A stretch of DNA of 64,000 nucleotides from Eutypella sp. D-1 (lineage: Eukaryota; Ascomycota; Sordariomycetes; Xylariales; Diatrypaceae), in assembly GCA_023313575.1 (NCBI GenBank), contig JAJTTP010000008.1, forward strand, positions 992,001 to 1,056,000, read 5' to 3'. Made by a program: the position numbers and the translations under genes. The notes under the pieces were generated by a model. It did not search any database and was not told the DNA's origin. It saw only the letters and a list, made by a program, of their open reading frames with translations. This document shows, one piece after another, positions 10,832-22,259 of the stretch (position 1 is the stretch's first letter; every line of letters begins with the position of its first letter).

Positions 10832-11811
10832 TCGGCACGATGTAGCAAATTACTCCTGATCTCTTGGGACCGTTTGTGGCTCGGATGCGCTCATGCGTTT
10901 GCCTTTCCTACTCAACACTAAGCTTGGCGAATCACGAAAAACCCTCGTATCTAAAGGGCTCGAAGCTGGGGATATCGAGATATTAGTAGGATAACCATTC
11001 AATTGAAGCCCTTTTGTTGGGGGAATTCCGCAACATGGGAGACAGTCGGAGGGGCGAGGCTTATTAATTTTGGGATTACGATAAGAACTACGTTGGCTAA
11101 GGCAGTTATTTCATGATCGAAGGATTGACAATAATTAAATGATTATTAGTATCCTCAAAGCATGTTCTGGCCTACTTGTTATTCCACCTGACGATTGACA
11201 AGTTGCCAGATGGTTTCCCGTCATTGTAGTGTCTTATGTACAAGGCACAATACTCACGACGTTATCAAACACTCACTAACTACCAGCGACCTGCTGACGA
11301 ATGATATAACATCCTTAGTCATGATTCGCCGCCCCCATCGCCGCCCCCCCAATGCCCCCACCACCTGGGAGATCTGACTCTTAGTCGCTTGGCTCACGGA
11401 ACCGATACTCGTTAGCCTAGACTCCTTCCGGCTAAGCACATGTGTTGGTTACGCCGGCTGGCCATTGACCCTGGAGCCGGGCATGCTGATGTAACATGTT
11501 TGTAAGGCAATGAGGTGGGGTTGGCTGTTTCTGCCGGCAGATTTGTCGATGCTCTCAAATAGCTGACTGAAGAATACTCGAGTCCCTTTTGGTCACTTCG
11601 CCCGTTTCGGGCTTTATGTAAAGGAGCGCAAGGGAAGGGCCAAGTGGCGGACGAAGATCAAAGGGGGAGGTCGGTCTCAAGGATTCAGCGCGAAGATTCA
11701 GATTATTTCCACATGATACGTTCGTCTTCTTTTCAACTAGCGGTTTAGTTAAGTTTCTATCGTACTCTAAAATACCATCGTTTATAAGACTTCGTCCTTT
11801 CCTCGGCCCTC
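10832..11811. other. gene-free stretch, about 1 kb
   Basis: No gene seen. It holds the 3' region of the epimerase gene and the promoter of the pirin gene. Confidence 0.5.
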
Positions 11812-13007
11812 ATGAAGTTCGTGTCGCTTTCGATATCCCTTTTCGTGGCTATCATCTCGATCATCTTATTTCGAGCGCAGGTTTTCGAGTTTGCGACAAC
11901 AGCATTTGACGCATTATTAGGTCAGATCACGACAGCTGGAGACACTACTACGACACTAGAATCACAGAAATCGCCAGACCTTACTAATTCTGCCGAGGAC
12001 CTCACAACTGCTAATATGTCTATCCCCCGCGCGATTCGCAAAGTTTTTCTCGCGGTTGAGCAAGCCGAGGGCGCGGGCGCCCGTGTGCGCCGATCCATCG
12101 GTACGCCTCAGCTGCGCAACTTCTCGCCCTTCCTGATGCTCGACCATTTCAGCATTAAGCCCGGCGCGGGCTTTCCCGACCACCCGCATCGTGGCCAAGA
12201 AACAAGTGAGTATTCGACGCCACCTTCCTTGCCTTCTTCGTACTTGCCGCTGTAGATGCGACCTGCTAACAGTGTTGCGCGCTCTCCCCAGTCACGTACC
12301 TCTTGAGCGGCGCCGTCGATCACGAAGACTTCGCCGGCCACGCAGGCACCATCGAGGCGGGCGATCTGCAGTTCATGACGGCAGGGCGGGGAATCATGCA
12401 CGCAGAGATGCCACGGCAGAACCCAGATGGAAGCGCCAACGTCGGGCTTCAGCTCTGGGTCGATCTGCCGGCGCACCTGAAGAAATGTGAGCCCCGGTAC
12501 CGTGATCTGCGGGCTAAGGAGATCCCCGCGGTCGATGTCGACGACCGAGTACATGTGAAAGTAATATCGGGCCAGGCCGCGGGTGTCGACAGCGTAAAAG
12601 ATCTTGCGTATACGCCTGTTTGGATCCTCGACGTCACTGTTAAGCCTGGCGGCGCCTACGCTCAACCACTGCCCAAGGGATGGAACGCATTCGCATATGA
12701 ACTCGAGGGCACAGCGTTTTTCGGGTCAGGTGATGCTCGGACCAAGGTTGAGCAATACCATAATTGTGTATTCGAGCGCGAGGGCGATACCGTTGTCGTT
12801 GAGGTCCCTGAGGACGCGACAGAGGCCGCCCGCTTCGTCCTCATCGCCGGTCAGGTTCTCGACCAGAAGGTCGTACAGTACGGCCCCTTCGTGCTCAACA
12901 CCCCGGAAGAGGTCCGCGAGGCCCTGATGGACTACCAATTCCACACGAATGGGTTCGAGAGGGCCGAGGGCTGGCAGAGCGAGATCGGCAAGTCCATGGC
13001 TCACTGA
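11812..13007 (+). CDS. pirin-family protein with an N-terminal hydrophobic extension
   Basis: Two exons, 11812-12205 and 12292-13007. The intron has the donor GTGAGT, the branch site CTAAC at 12266 and a CAG end. The protein has 369 residues. The cupin metal site of pirins is complete: His124 and His126 (DHPHRG), His168 and Glu170 (IMHAEMP). The pirin C-terminal domain follows to residue 369. Pirins bind Fe(II); members act as redox-sensing nuclear cofactors or as quercetinase-like enzymes. The conserved pirin fold begins at Met69 (MSIPRAIRKVF, ATG at 12016). Residues 4-20 before it are strongly hydrophobic, like a membrane anchor or targeting signal. Two products from alternative starts are possible. 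Family assignment is firm; localisation is open. Confidence 0.93.
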
Positions 13008-13259
13008 TCTCTGCGCGTTCGCTTTTTTGTTCTCACTTCCTGGAGTCAAACCTTCCATTCTCATATTTTCCAGTCGTCTTTCTTTCCTCATGTGTATATA
13101 CGTTTTCTTTTGCAGTACGTTGTAGTCCATTTTGCGGTTCTCGGAGCATCGGTAGGCGTATAGAGGTGGGATGGGTGCATCGCATGAGATGAAAATATAA
13201 GTGGCGATTTCTTTCTCTTCCTTGACCGTCTCATGTGGAATTAGTAAGGTATTGAAGCG

Positions 13260-13604
13260 CTATGATCGCGTGGGCTTCGGCCGTCTGTCACGTAAATCTT
13301 GGAAGTCTATGGCCAATTGAAGTAACGCCACCTCATCCGCCGGTATCTCTTTTTTATCCCATGCCGACATCTTGCGGGACAACACACCGGTCACCTCTTG
13401 CAATCGGGGGTCATCCAGAATGGCCCGGCTGTTCGACTTCTGCGTCTCTCGTCGCTGTGCGGAACCCATGCCAGGCGTTTGTTGGGTGCTACGCGGCGAT
13501 TGTGTGTAACCTAAAGCCACTTGCCGAGACATCTCTCGGGACCGGGATGCGAGCGCCGGTTCATAATTCGGCGCACGCCGATAACTTCGTCGGCCAGCTT
13601 CCAT
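13260..13604 (-). CDS. possible small protein, 114 residues, unknown
   Basis: An ATG-started frame convergent with the pirin gene and only 252 bp from its stop. The N-terminal 55 residues are rich in Arg, Ser and Gln and look disordered. The C-terminal 50 (ILDDPRLQEVTGVLSRKM and EVALLQLAIDFQDLRDRRPK) have amphipathic helical spacing. I recognise no family. The opposite strand is also open over the same stretch, so chance cannot be excluded. It might be the last exon of a longer gene, but I saw no convincing upstream exon. Confidence 0.38.
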   Translation of the reverse strand: MEAGRRSYRRAPNYEPALASRSREMSRQVALGYTQSPRSTQQTPGMGSAQRRETQKSNSRAILDDPRLQEVTGVLSRKMSAWDKKEIPADEVALLQLAIDFQDLRDRRPKPTRS

Positions 13605-15760
13605 TTTCGATCTCTACGTCCACTTGTATGGTATCTTAGATTTTACAGTTTCTGTTTGGGAAGCAGCTTAGCTCTAGATTTCTCGACAGGGTCAAGGCTC
13701 GCTCTTAAGCTGGAGGGGATATGGGCGTACTCAGCCAACGCAGCCTACGTGACATAAGCTCCGAATATAGACTGAGCTGGCCTGCGCACGTATTACCATG
13801 GAAGGATCTTGTTCTAACCCGTCGGTCGTGTTCACCGAGCGCCACAATCAGATAGCAGGCCGTGTTTGCTTATTTCCCCGTTTGTGCCCCATCTGACTCA
13901 GAGTATCACGGGTCGGATGCACAGCCCGAGAGAAGGGCCAATGGAACCTCCCGTGTGTAGCAAGGAGACGGATCAAGATCCTTTAAGGTTGGTTCGGCTC
14001 TCTAGCTTATGCATGACTGCATGGCCTGTACTTGGAAACCTCATATCGCTGGAATATGTGGTAGCCTTACTACAATCATATGCCGGCCTACGTCCCCGTC
14101 CTGCCAGTATGGCTGACGGCCGGCCCACCACTTCCCGCTTACATGCTAACAGATCAAACAGTCATTGGTAGTCATTGGTGTGTTAACGTAGCAGAAATTG
14201 AACATCTATACTCGTGTATTCCTGTTTTACTACATTGGCTACTAGATGGCTTTGATGCCAGTAGATCCTTTCCTCCTCTTGCGAGTACCTCCCACGCACA
14301 AACAGGATTCGTTTCAATTTCAAGATAGTTAGTCCAAACTCAAATTTGGTGATCAGCAATCGTACTAAGAGGCAAGATAGGCTGAGCATTGGGTAGCATG
14401 GAATTAAAAGACGACGAGCTGCCAAGGCTGCCTGCCTGTACTAGCCTACTGTTGTAAGCCAGTTGGCACTATCTAGAGCCAAGCGTATCTGAACTTCGGA
14501 CGACATGCGCAATTAGAGGCTGCAGTGCAACAGTAAATGATATTCTACTTCCGATGTTCTGGCCAAATTCTCCTCTAATAGACTTCACCCAATACCCTGC
14601 CGCTAACCGTCCGGAGTAACAGACGATGTACCCAACACTTGAGATACCAATGATGGGCACTCGCGCTGCTCACCTGGCGCACGTACCATACCAGCGAAAA
14701 AGGAAACGAGCAGTGAAAGACCCCGGCGAGAATATTCCGACTTTAAGGAATTTTTGAAAATATCAATCCCTAATAATTCATGGTTAAAGTTTCAAAGTAT
14801 TGAAAATAAGTTAAGGTTAGAGATATGGTTAAATTTAGTTTTATTATACGCAGCGTGTCAGCGAAACCAAAACATCAGAGCGTACGTCTCCAGAGGCCGG
14901 AGTTCTTCAGGTGACAGTTCGATATTCATTCCAGTTCAAGTGTAAAACCTCTAGGAGTTTCATTATACAGGAGGCCTAACAATGATGGCCACAGAAAAAC
15001 CGAATCCAATCGCCCTTTTTGACTCATCCTCTCTTCCCGAACCGGAAACCTGCCAATCTGGAAATAGAGGAGCGTAGCCGAAGCCTTAGAATCGCGGAGA
15101 CCCCCACATGTTGGATGCCGAATTAGGAAATGGCAGACGAGGATGTCGTATGCTTGGCAAGAGTTTGTTGGCCGACCACGTTGACGATGACGTTATTAAA
15201 CCTCGCCGATCTGGAGCTTCCCAGAGCCCTGGCTACTATACCATACAGCTTGATGTGCAACGTTGTCCGCCCTGTCGGTGTCACTAGGACTGCCCAGCTC
15301 CCGGACGTACATACATGGAGGCGTAAATAACAACCACCGGCAGCAGACGGAAAGATCATCCTAGAGATGACCTCGTTGAAGTTGGATGCCGCCCTAACTC
15401 ACCGTATTAGAGAGCATGTTTGCTAATATCGTCCTGCATAGTGATGGAATCAACGAAAATGCTCTGCAGGACGAAGCAGGGCAAACTTTATGGGACTACC
15501 ATCCTTTGCCCCAGGCCCGATATCTAGTGTGATTCTCTACGATTGACTTTATATATAAAGTTAAAAATGATCTGGCCAGTCTTCGAGCTGCCTGTGTCTT
15601 GACCTTGCGATGGAAGGCCTGAAATAAGCTCCACGGTCAAAACTCAAGCACCTTCTCTTCATCCCGTGCCTGTCTTGGGGTCACGAACTCATATACATCA
15701 CATTTTACATGCCTAGCAACACATCTTATATATGTTGAACAAAAATTTCATCACCTAATC
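13605..15760. other. gene-free stretch, about 2.15 kb, with an AT-rich patch
   Basis: No gene seen. Around 14740-14850 the sequence becomes strongly AT-rich. A 10-bp perfect inverted repeat, TCGTCCTGCA/TGCAGGACGA, lies at 15429-15438 and 15465-15474, about 290 bp upstream of the glucanase start. TATA-like runs occur at about 15550 and 15727. Confidence 0.5.
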
Positions 15761-17225
15761 ATGGCGGCCTTGTCACCGATGCTCCTCATCGCGACGGCGG
15801 CGCTTGCCTTGCTTGCGAACCTTGCTAGTGCGGCACCCTCCGAGGCCATCTCCTCGGTGAAGAAGAATCTGAAGTTCAATTTTGGGCATGATACGATCAG
15901 GGGAGTGAGTCTGGGCGGCTGGTTGCTCCTGGAGGTCAGTTACGCGTCCAATCCATAGTCTTATACTACCATCGACGCGTCGCTCATTATTCCCCTAGCC
16001 GTGGATCACCCCCTCGATGTTCGAAGCCACGCCCGAGAACGTCGTGGATGAGTATACGTACACGAAAGTTCTTGGCTACGCTGAGGCCAAGCCGCGCCTC
16101 GAGAAGCATTGGGGCAGCTTCATAACCCAGAGTGACTTCGCCGACATCGCGTCCAAAGGCTTGAACTTCGTGAGAATCCCGATCGGATATTGGTCTGTGA
16201 CACCTGTAGTGGGGGACCCCTACATCTCGGGAGCGTACAAATGGCTTAAGCGCGCTCTCGATTGGGCCCAAGGAGCAAACCTCAAGGTACGTACGAAAGA
16301 TCTGCGTATCAATGGACGGGGATGGGAATGAGCGGAGTTGACACGTCCCATCATAGGTCATGATTGACCTGCATGGTGCGATGCTGTCACAGAACGGATT
16401 GGACAACTCGGGAAAGCGAGGGAATGTCCAATGGGGCCAAGGTAACTCCGTGGAAATTACACACAAGGCCCTGAACAAGCTACGCGACGACTTTGCCTCC
16501 CACCCGGCCGTGGCGGCGATCGAACTGCTCAACGAGCCCATGGGACCGCAGCTCGACATGGGAATGGTAGAGCGGTTCATGGAGGATGGAGCCAAAGATC
16601 TCCAGGGCGCCGGCGTCGCCATCGCATTCCATGACGCCTTTCGAGGCGTCACCAGCTGGAACAGTTGGGGAGCTGGTCTTTCCGCGCTCCTGTTGGACAC
16701 TCACCACTACGAAGTTTTTGATGCCGGCACCCTCAAGTTGGACATCAACGAACACGTTGGAGTCGCGTGCGGCTTCGGCAATTCCATGGCGACCACCACC
16801 CACTGGACTATATCGGGCGAATGGTCTGGCGCATTAACGGACTGCGCTAAGTGGTTGAATGGCCGCGGCATTGGCGCACGGTATGACGGCACGTTCAACC
16901 TCAACGGGCAGACGTCCCAATATATCGGTTCTTGTGACGGGAAACGCTCGGGCGGCGTCGCTCAGCTCAGTGGGACCGACCGCGCCAACATCAAGCGCTT
17001 CATCAACGCGCAGATGACTGCCTTCGAGAAGGCCGAGGGCTGGATCTTCTGGACATGGAAGACTGAGGGTGCCCCGGAGTGGGATTTCCGTGAGCTGGCG
17101 AATGCCGGCATCATTCCTCAACCGTTGAGTTCGAAAGGTAAGAATTTTCGTTTTTGCTATACATCCCTCTTTTTCACGTCTCAAAATAGACTGACGCGCT
17201 CGTAGACACCAGCATATGCGGCTAA
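15761..17225 (+). CDS. secreted exo-1,3-beta-glucanase, glycoside hydrolase family 5
   Basis: Four exons: 15761-15934, 15999-16286, 16357-17137 and 17206-17225, giving 420 residues. The introns start GTCAGT, GTACGT and GTAAGA; the last exon encodes only the tail ending TSICG. Residues 1-24 are a signal peptide (MAALSPMLLIATAALALLAN). The barrel has the EXG1-type landmarks: [20 protein letters not shown] cut at an intron, NFVRIPIGYW, MIDLHGA, the acid/base Glu214 in ELLNEP and the nucleophile Glu309 in SGEWS, then GWIFWTWKTE. Length and motifs fit fungal GH5 exo-1,3-glucanases, which release glucose from beta-1,3-glucan in cell-wall turnover. No GPI signal or carbohydrate-binding module is present. 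Assignment is strong. Confidence 0.93.
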
Positions 17226-19579
17226 TCCTTGTACTTGTGGGGGATGTGGTGAAGATGAAATATTCCTAGCTAGTTGAAATCCTCTGTGTTTAGGAATTCG
17301 GGGGGCCCTTGCGCTGTTTGGAAACGGCTTTTATTTCGCGTTGTATCATTATACCCAATTGCTGCTTTTTTGAGATATCCTCGTTGTACACCTAAATACC
17401 CGAAGCACACAAGCACATGCAAACCCACATCCTCATAGGGACACTGAATACGATATAAATATCATCATCATCCTTGTTAGTGTTGACGTGGCTCATAGAA
17501 ACCCGGAGATTTGATTTGACGCTGATTTGACAACCCGCGTGGAACGTCATGGGGAGAAGGCTCTAATCCGCTCATAGTTTCTTTCACCGGAGCATCGTCT
17601 CGGCTGCTTTCCCCGTCTGTACCAAGTATGCCCACGCGCTGTTTGCGGCGCCATCCTGGGCAGTCTCGCCAAAGCTGTGCTAGAGCTGGAGTTGACAGTC
17701 CTACATAGTAGACGATCGGGTGGGTAGTGAACGCGACGGGAGGTCACTCGATGAAGGGGGGGGGGGCCTTCAGTCAGCGGTGCATGACCTCGGTAGCTGA
17801 AGGCGGACTGAATCTCGTGAGTTTCGGCAGTCGGGGTGCTATGGCCATGTCGGTATTTACAGGCAGTGGCAACAAGTCCAGCCGCCACGGCGCTTCGTAA
17901 GCCATTCGCGTCTCCATCTCCTTCATGAACTCCAGCAACGGCAGATCCAGGCCCAAGTCCAGGATCTTTTGTCGGTGCGGCTGCTACAGAGGCTCCCTAG
18001 ATGCGTAAGATAGCCGAAATTGGCAGAGGCGATCCCGATTTAGTGAGAAAAATGAGTCCAACTTACAAGTTTGACCGGAAGGACGGACTCATTTACAGAT
18101 CCCAGCCCAAATAATGGGCATTCAGTGGGCCCAGGCTCCCATCTTAGGGAAGTGGGCCAGTATCACTTTGCAATGAGATCTTCTGGATTCCTATCGGATG
18201 AATATGTAGAGGTGATTAATGTACTACTTGTTTACTTAGGTGTGGCTACTCCATATACTGGAATTGAGATCGGGGACAGTTAGCTCTGAGTTTCAGCAGT
18301 TGCTGCGCTTTCCGACTACATACGATAATTGTTTTCTCGATACCATGTAGAGCTGTAAGTGAATTCCAGGGCTACTCTAGCGAGCCCATCATTACTATAA
18401 TAAGGATTGCACCCCATTTTGGCCCATAGAAATAAGCTTTATCAGTAAGAAGCCTTACCGCCGATCGGGGATAGATGGCCCAGGGGATATGCATAAATAG
18501 GTCGATATAGCATGGCCCGTAAGGTTCTCTCAATCACTAATAAGATTAAACGAGCTCTATTCCCCTCTGGCGTTGGTAGCTGGGCTAGAACACCAGAGAA
18601 AGGGGCCCAATGGATTTGTTTTCGCTTATTACTACTGGCAATAATATGTAGTACTTGGCGATATAATGTGGTATTAGTCTTGTTAATTACTATAAGTCTA
18701 CGAAACTTGCTTTGCCTCTTCGAGGCAGGGTTTCCGCTAGGGACGGGATATGTATTCCTATCAATAGATATATGGTAATTCAATTGGTTTAGGTAAGGAG
18801 AGAAAGGCTCGTTTGGTTCCGTCAAGTAGCCCAACGGACTTCAAAACTCCCTCCAGCTTCCCCCGTGTGCTATATATAACTTCGCCACGATCGAGGACGT
18901 CGAGTCGTCTCAAACGCCGCGGGATTTAAGGCAGCTTCGAAACGTTGAAACTACCAGTTGCATCATCTTAGCGGGTGAACCTAGAACCTAAGATGGGGTC
19001 ATAGCGCCGTTTCCCCCCGGTTTGTCTTGTAATCTCTGAGAATTTGTCTGGTGAAACGGGGATCGCAGGGGGTTCGATTGGCTAGTGGCGGACGCTTTTC
19101 TTAGGCACCGCGCCACTTGGCGCCAATGCGATCAGCTCGCGTTGAAACAGCCTTAGGTTTGAAATCCCGACCGGCTCCAGGAGCTGTCTGGTTCCCGACA
19201 AGGGCTCTCGGGACGGAACAGAACAAGGGGCGCACGCGACCTGATATAGATGAAATGGCTCCCTTCTTTTTTTTCTTCAATTTTTGACTTTGGAAGTTTT
19301 GACAGCTATCATCGTCTTCTGTGTTAGCCGTTCAATTTTATTCGGTTTCTTTTTTTCTTTTTCTTTTTCTTTATTCTCATTTTCTTACCCCTTCTCGCTG
19401 GGCTGCGCCCTCTGTTATTTGCTGGCCGGTCCAAATTGTAGTTATTCACTCCTTGCAATTACCATTTTGTCGTATTGTTTTTTGGATCATATTTGGTGCA
19501 GCAGCGCTGTACTTCGATTCCCGCTTTTTTCCTGTGTCAATTTTTTCTTTTAGCAGTACATTGTGTTTAACAATCCACA
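17226..19579. other. mostly gene-free stretch, about 2.35 kb
   Basis: Apart from one exon-like fragment at 17774-17950, listed separately, I see no gene. The part around 18400-18800 is AT-rich with open frames on both strands but without coding character. The part from 19260 to 19579 is T/C-rich and is probably the promoter and leader of the gene that starts at 19580. Confidence 0.45.
17774..17950 (-). other. exon-like fragment, possible gene remnant
   Basis: About 57 codons on the minus strand have strongly coding-like composition, encoding MKEMETRMAYEAPWRLDLLP, PVNTDMAIAPRLPKLTRFSP and ATEVMHR before a TGA. Upstream on the same strand lies a possible acceptor (TGTAGCAG), but no earlier exon is visible and the sequence becomes AT-rich. 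I do not recognise the family. It may be the surviving last exon of a decayed gene. Confidence 0.3.
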
Positions 19580-21652
19580 ATGAGGTAAGATACAGCCCAG
19601 ATATGACGTTTGAAAATGGGAAGCAGACTGACAGTATTGTGAAAGGCCTTCGATCATGCAACGCAGAGGGGGGAGACCGGTGAGCGCCATTCAAACGAAG
19701 CAACGCCGGCAAATCAAGTTCCCGGAGACAGGTGGCGAGATCGATCCCCCGTCTGGTCCCAAGCAACGCCGGCAAATCACATTTCCCGAGACAGGTGGCG
19801 AGATCGATCCCCCATCTGGTCCCAAACAGCGTCGCCAGATCAACTTTCCGGAAACGGGGGGTGAGATCGATCCTCCATCTGGTCCTAAGCAGCGTCGCCA
19901 GATCACATTCCCAGAGACAGGCGGCGAGATCGATCCTCCATCTGGTCCTAAGCAGCGTCGCCAGATCACGTTCCCGGAGACGGGTGGAGATATCGATCCC
20001 CCATCTGGTCCTAAGCAGCGCCGCCAGGCCGTGGCCCCGGGTACAGATATCGAGACGGACCCCGAATCCGGTCCCGACTCCGGCATCGACAGTGGGAATG
20101 ATACCGAGGACGAGCTGAGCTCAGCATCCCCGACAATCACAGCATTCCGCCGGCGCCGCAATGTCAAGCCGTCTTATTTCAAGGGTCGGGGAAGGAGAAT
20201 CAATCGACGCCAGGCTGTGGGAGCTCCCGACACAGACTCCGAGGACGATGTAAACTCGGCTACCGATGATGACCTGAGCTCGCCCTCTCCGAGGAGGACA
20301 ACTTTCCGCCGCCGCAATGTCAAGTCTTCAGGCATTGCCAAGTCTGTGTCTGGTATCAAGCGTCGCCAAGCGATAGGGGCACCGGCTACGGACACCGAGG
20401 CTGACTCGGCTACTGACGGTGTCGACACTGCGACCGATGGCGTCGATTCTGCGACTGACAATGACGGTATTGACACGGCGACTGATAACGACGTGGACTC
20501 CGCGACTGACGGCGAATCTGATGCACCCCCAGCCACCCGGCCGGCTGCCTTCCGCCGTAACGCCTCCTCCGCTAAGGTTTCCCGCACCATCGGTCTCGGC
20601 AAGAGGGAAAAGCTAGTCAATGGCGGACAAACGAACCGTCGCCAAGCTCCTGCTGTCCCTGAACCAGAGTCCGCATCCGAGCCTGAGTCTGAGGACGACG
20701 ATGAAGGAGCCACCGGTTCACCGCCAGCAACACCAACCGAAACAGCGACTCCACCCGGTGTTGAGAATCCTGCTGATATGGGCCGCATCGGAACCGAAAC
20801 TCCCGGCAACGCTGCTCCGACTGCTACAGCCGCGGAGACCGCATTGCCGGCGGCTGAGAGCTCCAACCTGGACGCTTCAATTGGCCAAGCACAGGCTCAA
20901 GAGATTGGCCAGAGCAGCGAGGAGACAGCGGGGATGGGTCGCGGTGGTGTGGTCGCAATGGGTGTTCTAAGTAAGTCTCCTAAGGATTGACCTTGTTGCG
21001 TCTCGCATACGCAACGAGAATGCGCAATATGCTAACCTCAAATGCAGTCGGTCTGGCGGTCCTAGCCACAGTGGCCTTCATATTCTACAAGTGCCGGCGC
21101 CGTGGCCAGCCCGGCCAGAGCCGCGGGTCGAAATTTGCCTTCTGGCGCCGCGGCCGGGGAGGCGATGCCAACGACAACGGCATCAACGAAAAGCAGCTGT
21201 ACACCTCGAGACGCCCGTCAAGCATGAAGAGTGACGGGAGGATCATGGACCAAGCGATGGCAGCGGCCTACGCTGCAGAAAACGGCAACGCATATGGCGC
21301 GGGCGGCCGGCCTGCCTCGCAAAGGAGCTCGGAATCGCTCTGGCAGCAGAAACAGGATGCCTACGCGCGGACCCTTGCGGCAGCCCCGAAGGGCGGCAAG
21401 GGATCGCTGTACTCGAAGCAGCTCGTCACGGGCTTCTGGAAGAAGTCTGGCGGCGGCGCCGATGGCAACCTGGCCGTCCCCAGCAAAGCGCACGTCCCAC
21501 CGCAGTCGGTGGCCGGCAAGACGGAGATGACAAGCCAGAGCGGAGCCACCGAGTCCACTTGGAATACCTGGGGCGTGGTACAGCACCACGAGAAACCGAA
21601 AAGGAAGTGGAGTGGCAAGATCCGCGTTGGAGGAAAGGAGTACAGGAGATGA
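19580..21652 (+). CDS. single-pass membrane protein with RRQ-marked tandem repeats outside and a basic tail inside
   Basis: Proposed exons are 19580-19584 (mini-exon ATGAG), 19667-20970 and 21048-21652, giving 637 residues; a start at the ATG 19656 is the alternative. The second intron has GTAAGT, CTAAC and CAG. After a short N-terminus come five near-identical 21-residue repeats (KQRRQITFPETGGEIDPPSG plus P) and a diverged sixth. Further segments each open with RRQA and continue into acidic Asp/Ser/Thr/Glu-rich stretches, including repeated ATDGVDSATDND units. A single transmembrane helix (VLIGLAVLATVAFIFY, about 435-451) is followed by KCRRR and a 185-residue basic, Gly/Ser-rich tail. By the positive-inside rule the repeats face outward. 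No cleavable signal peptide is evident. I recognise no family; a surface sensor or a Kex2-processed precursor are both possible. Confidence 0.75.
19698..20075 (+). repeat. coding minisatellite: five 63-bp tandem repeats plus one diverged copy
   Basis: Units of 63 bp at 19698-20012 encode the same 21 residues with one or two changes per copy; 20013-20075 is a diverged sixth copy. DNA identity is high, pointing to recent expansion or gene conversion, and the frame is kept. Confidence 0.9.
20409..20514 (+). repeat. short acidic coding repeats
   Basis: Imperfect repeats of about 21-30 bp encode variations of ATDGVD and ATDNDG within the extracellular part of the membrane protein. Confidence 0.6.
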
Positions 21653-22259
21653 TCCGTTGACTGCATGGTGGCAGACTTAGGGTGTGGTTGAAAATGGTAG
21701 GTAGTTTCCTAGCTAGCAAGGCTTGGATCGACATTTCATTGCAGCAGCCTTTACTATACCGAAAAGCAATATATATGGACTTATGCGCAAAAAGAATGTT
21801 GAGCCGTACTGAGCCCTTACCATTGAATGATTTGACCATTTGGCGTTTGCTGTACTCATATTTGCAACAAGCATCCATCCACCACATATGGTTTCTACGG
21901 AGTGGTACGGATAATAAATAGCAGTCAGGCTTTGACATTCCTACCTAGTACCCAGCCGTTCATGTACATGGTTAACAGCTGGCATGTTATTAACTGGCAG
22001 GTGTACTCTCCCCTGGCCATAGTCTGGCTCAGCATTCTACCCCAATTCTCGTCGGCTGTTATCACATGGCAAACTAATTTCTACCTACCTTCTTCTCCCC
22101 AGGATACCCATACGTACGGTACGGGGGTGCCTACCACCTCTTGACTTTAGAGCATGCAAGCTCTTTTCTTTCATCAACTCCCCACCTCAGGGCTTCCAGA
22201 ATTCTTAGCTGACTTTTTCATCAATCAAGTGTTTGGTTCCTGGTCCCCACCCATGAAAC
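21653..22259. other. intergenic spacer, about 600 bp
   Basis: No gene seen. It holds the 3' region of the RRQ-repeat gene and the promoter of the FAH-family gene. Confidence 0.5.

Noticed and set aside
18442..18834. open frames on both strands
   Set aside because: AT-rich sequence, no ATG with good context and no motif; likely chance.
19284..19683. hydrophobic frames before the repeat gene that look like a signal peptide
   Set aside because: They start at TTG or GTG only and lie in a T/C-rich leader. No splice joins them to the repeat frame convincingly.
19698..20075. possible CRISPR-like array
   Set aside because: The 63-bp units are directly adjacent, without spacers, and are in frame inside a gene.
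19691..20866. long antisense frames opposite the repeat gene
   Set aside because: They mirror the repeats and have no independent features.
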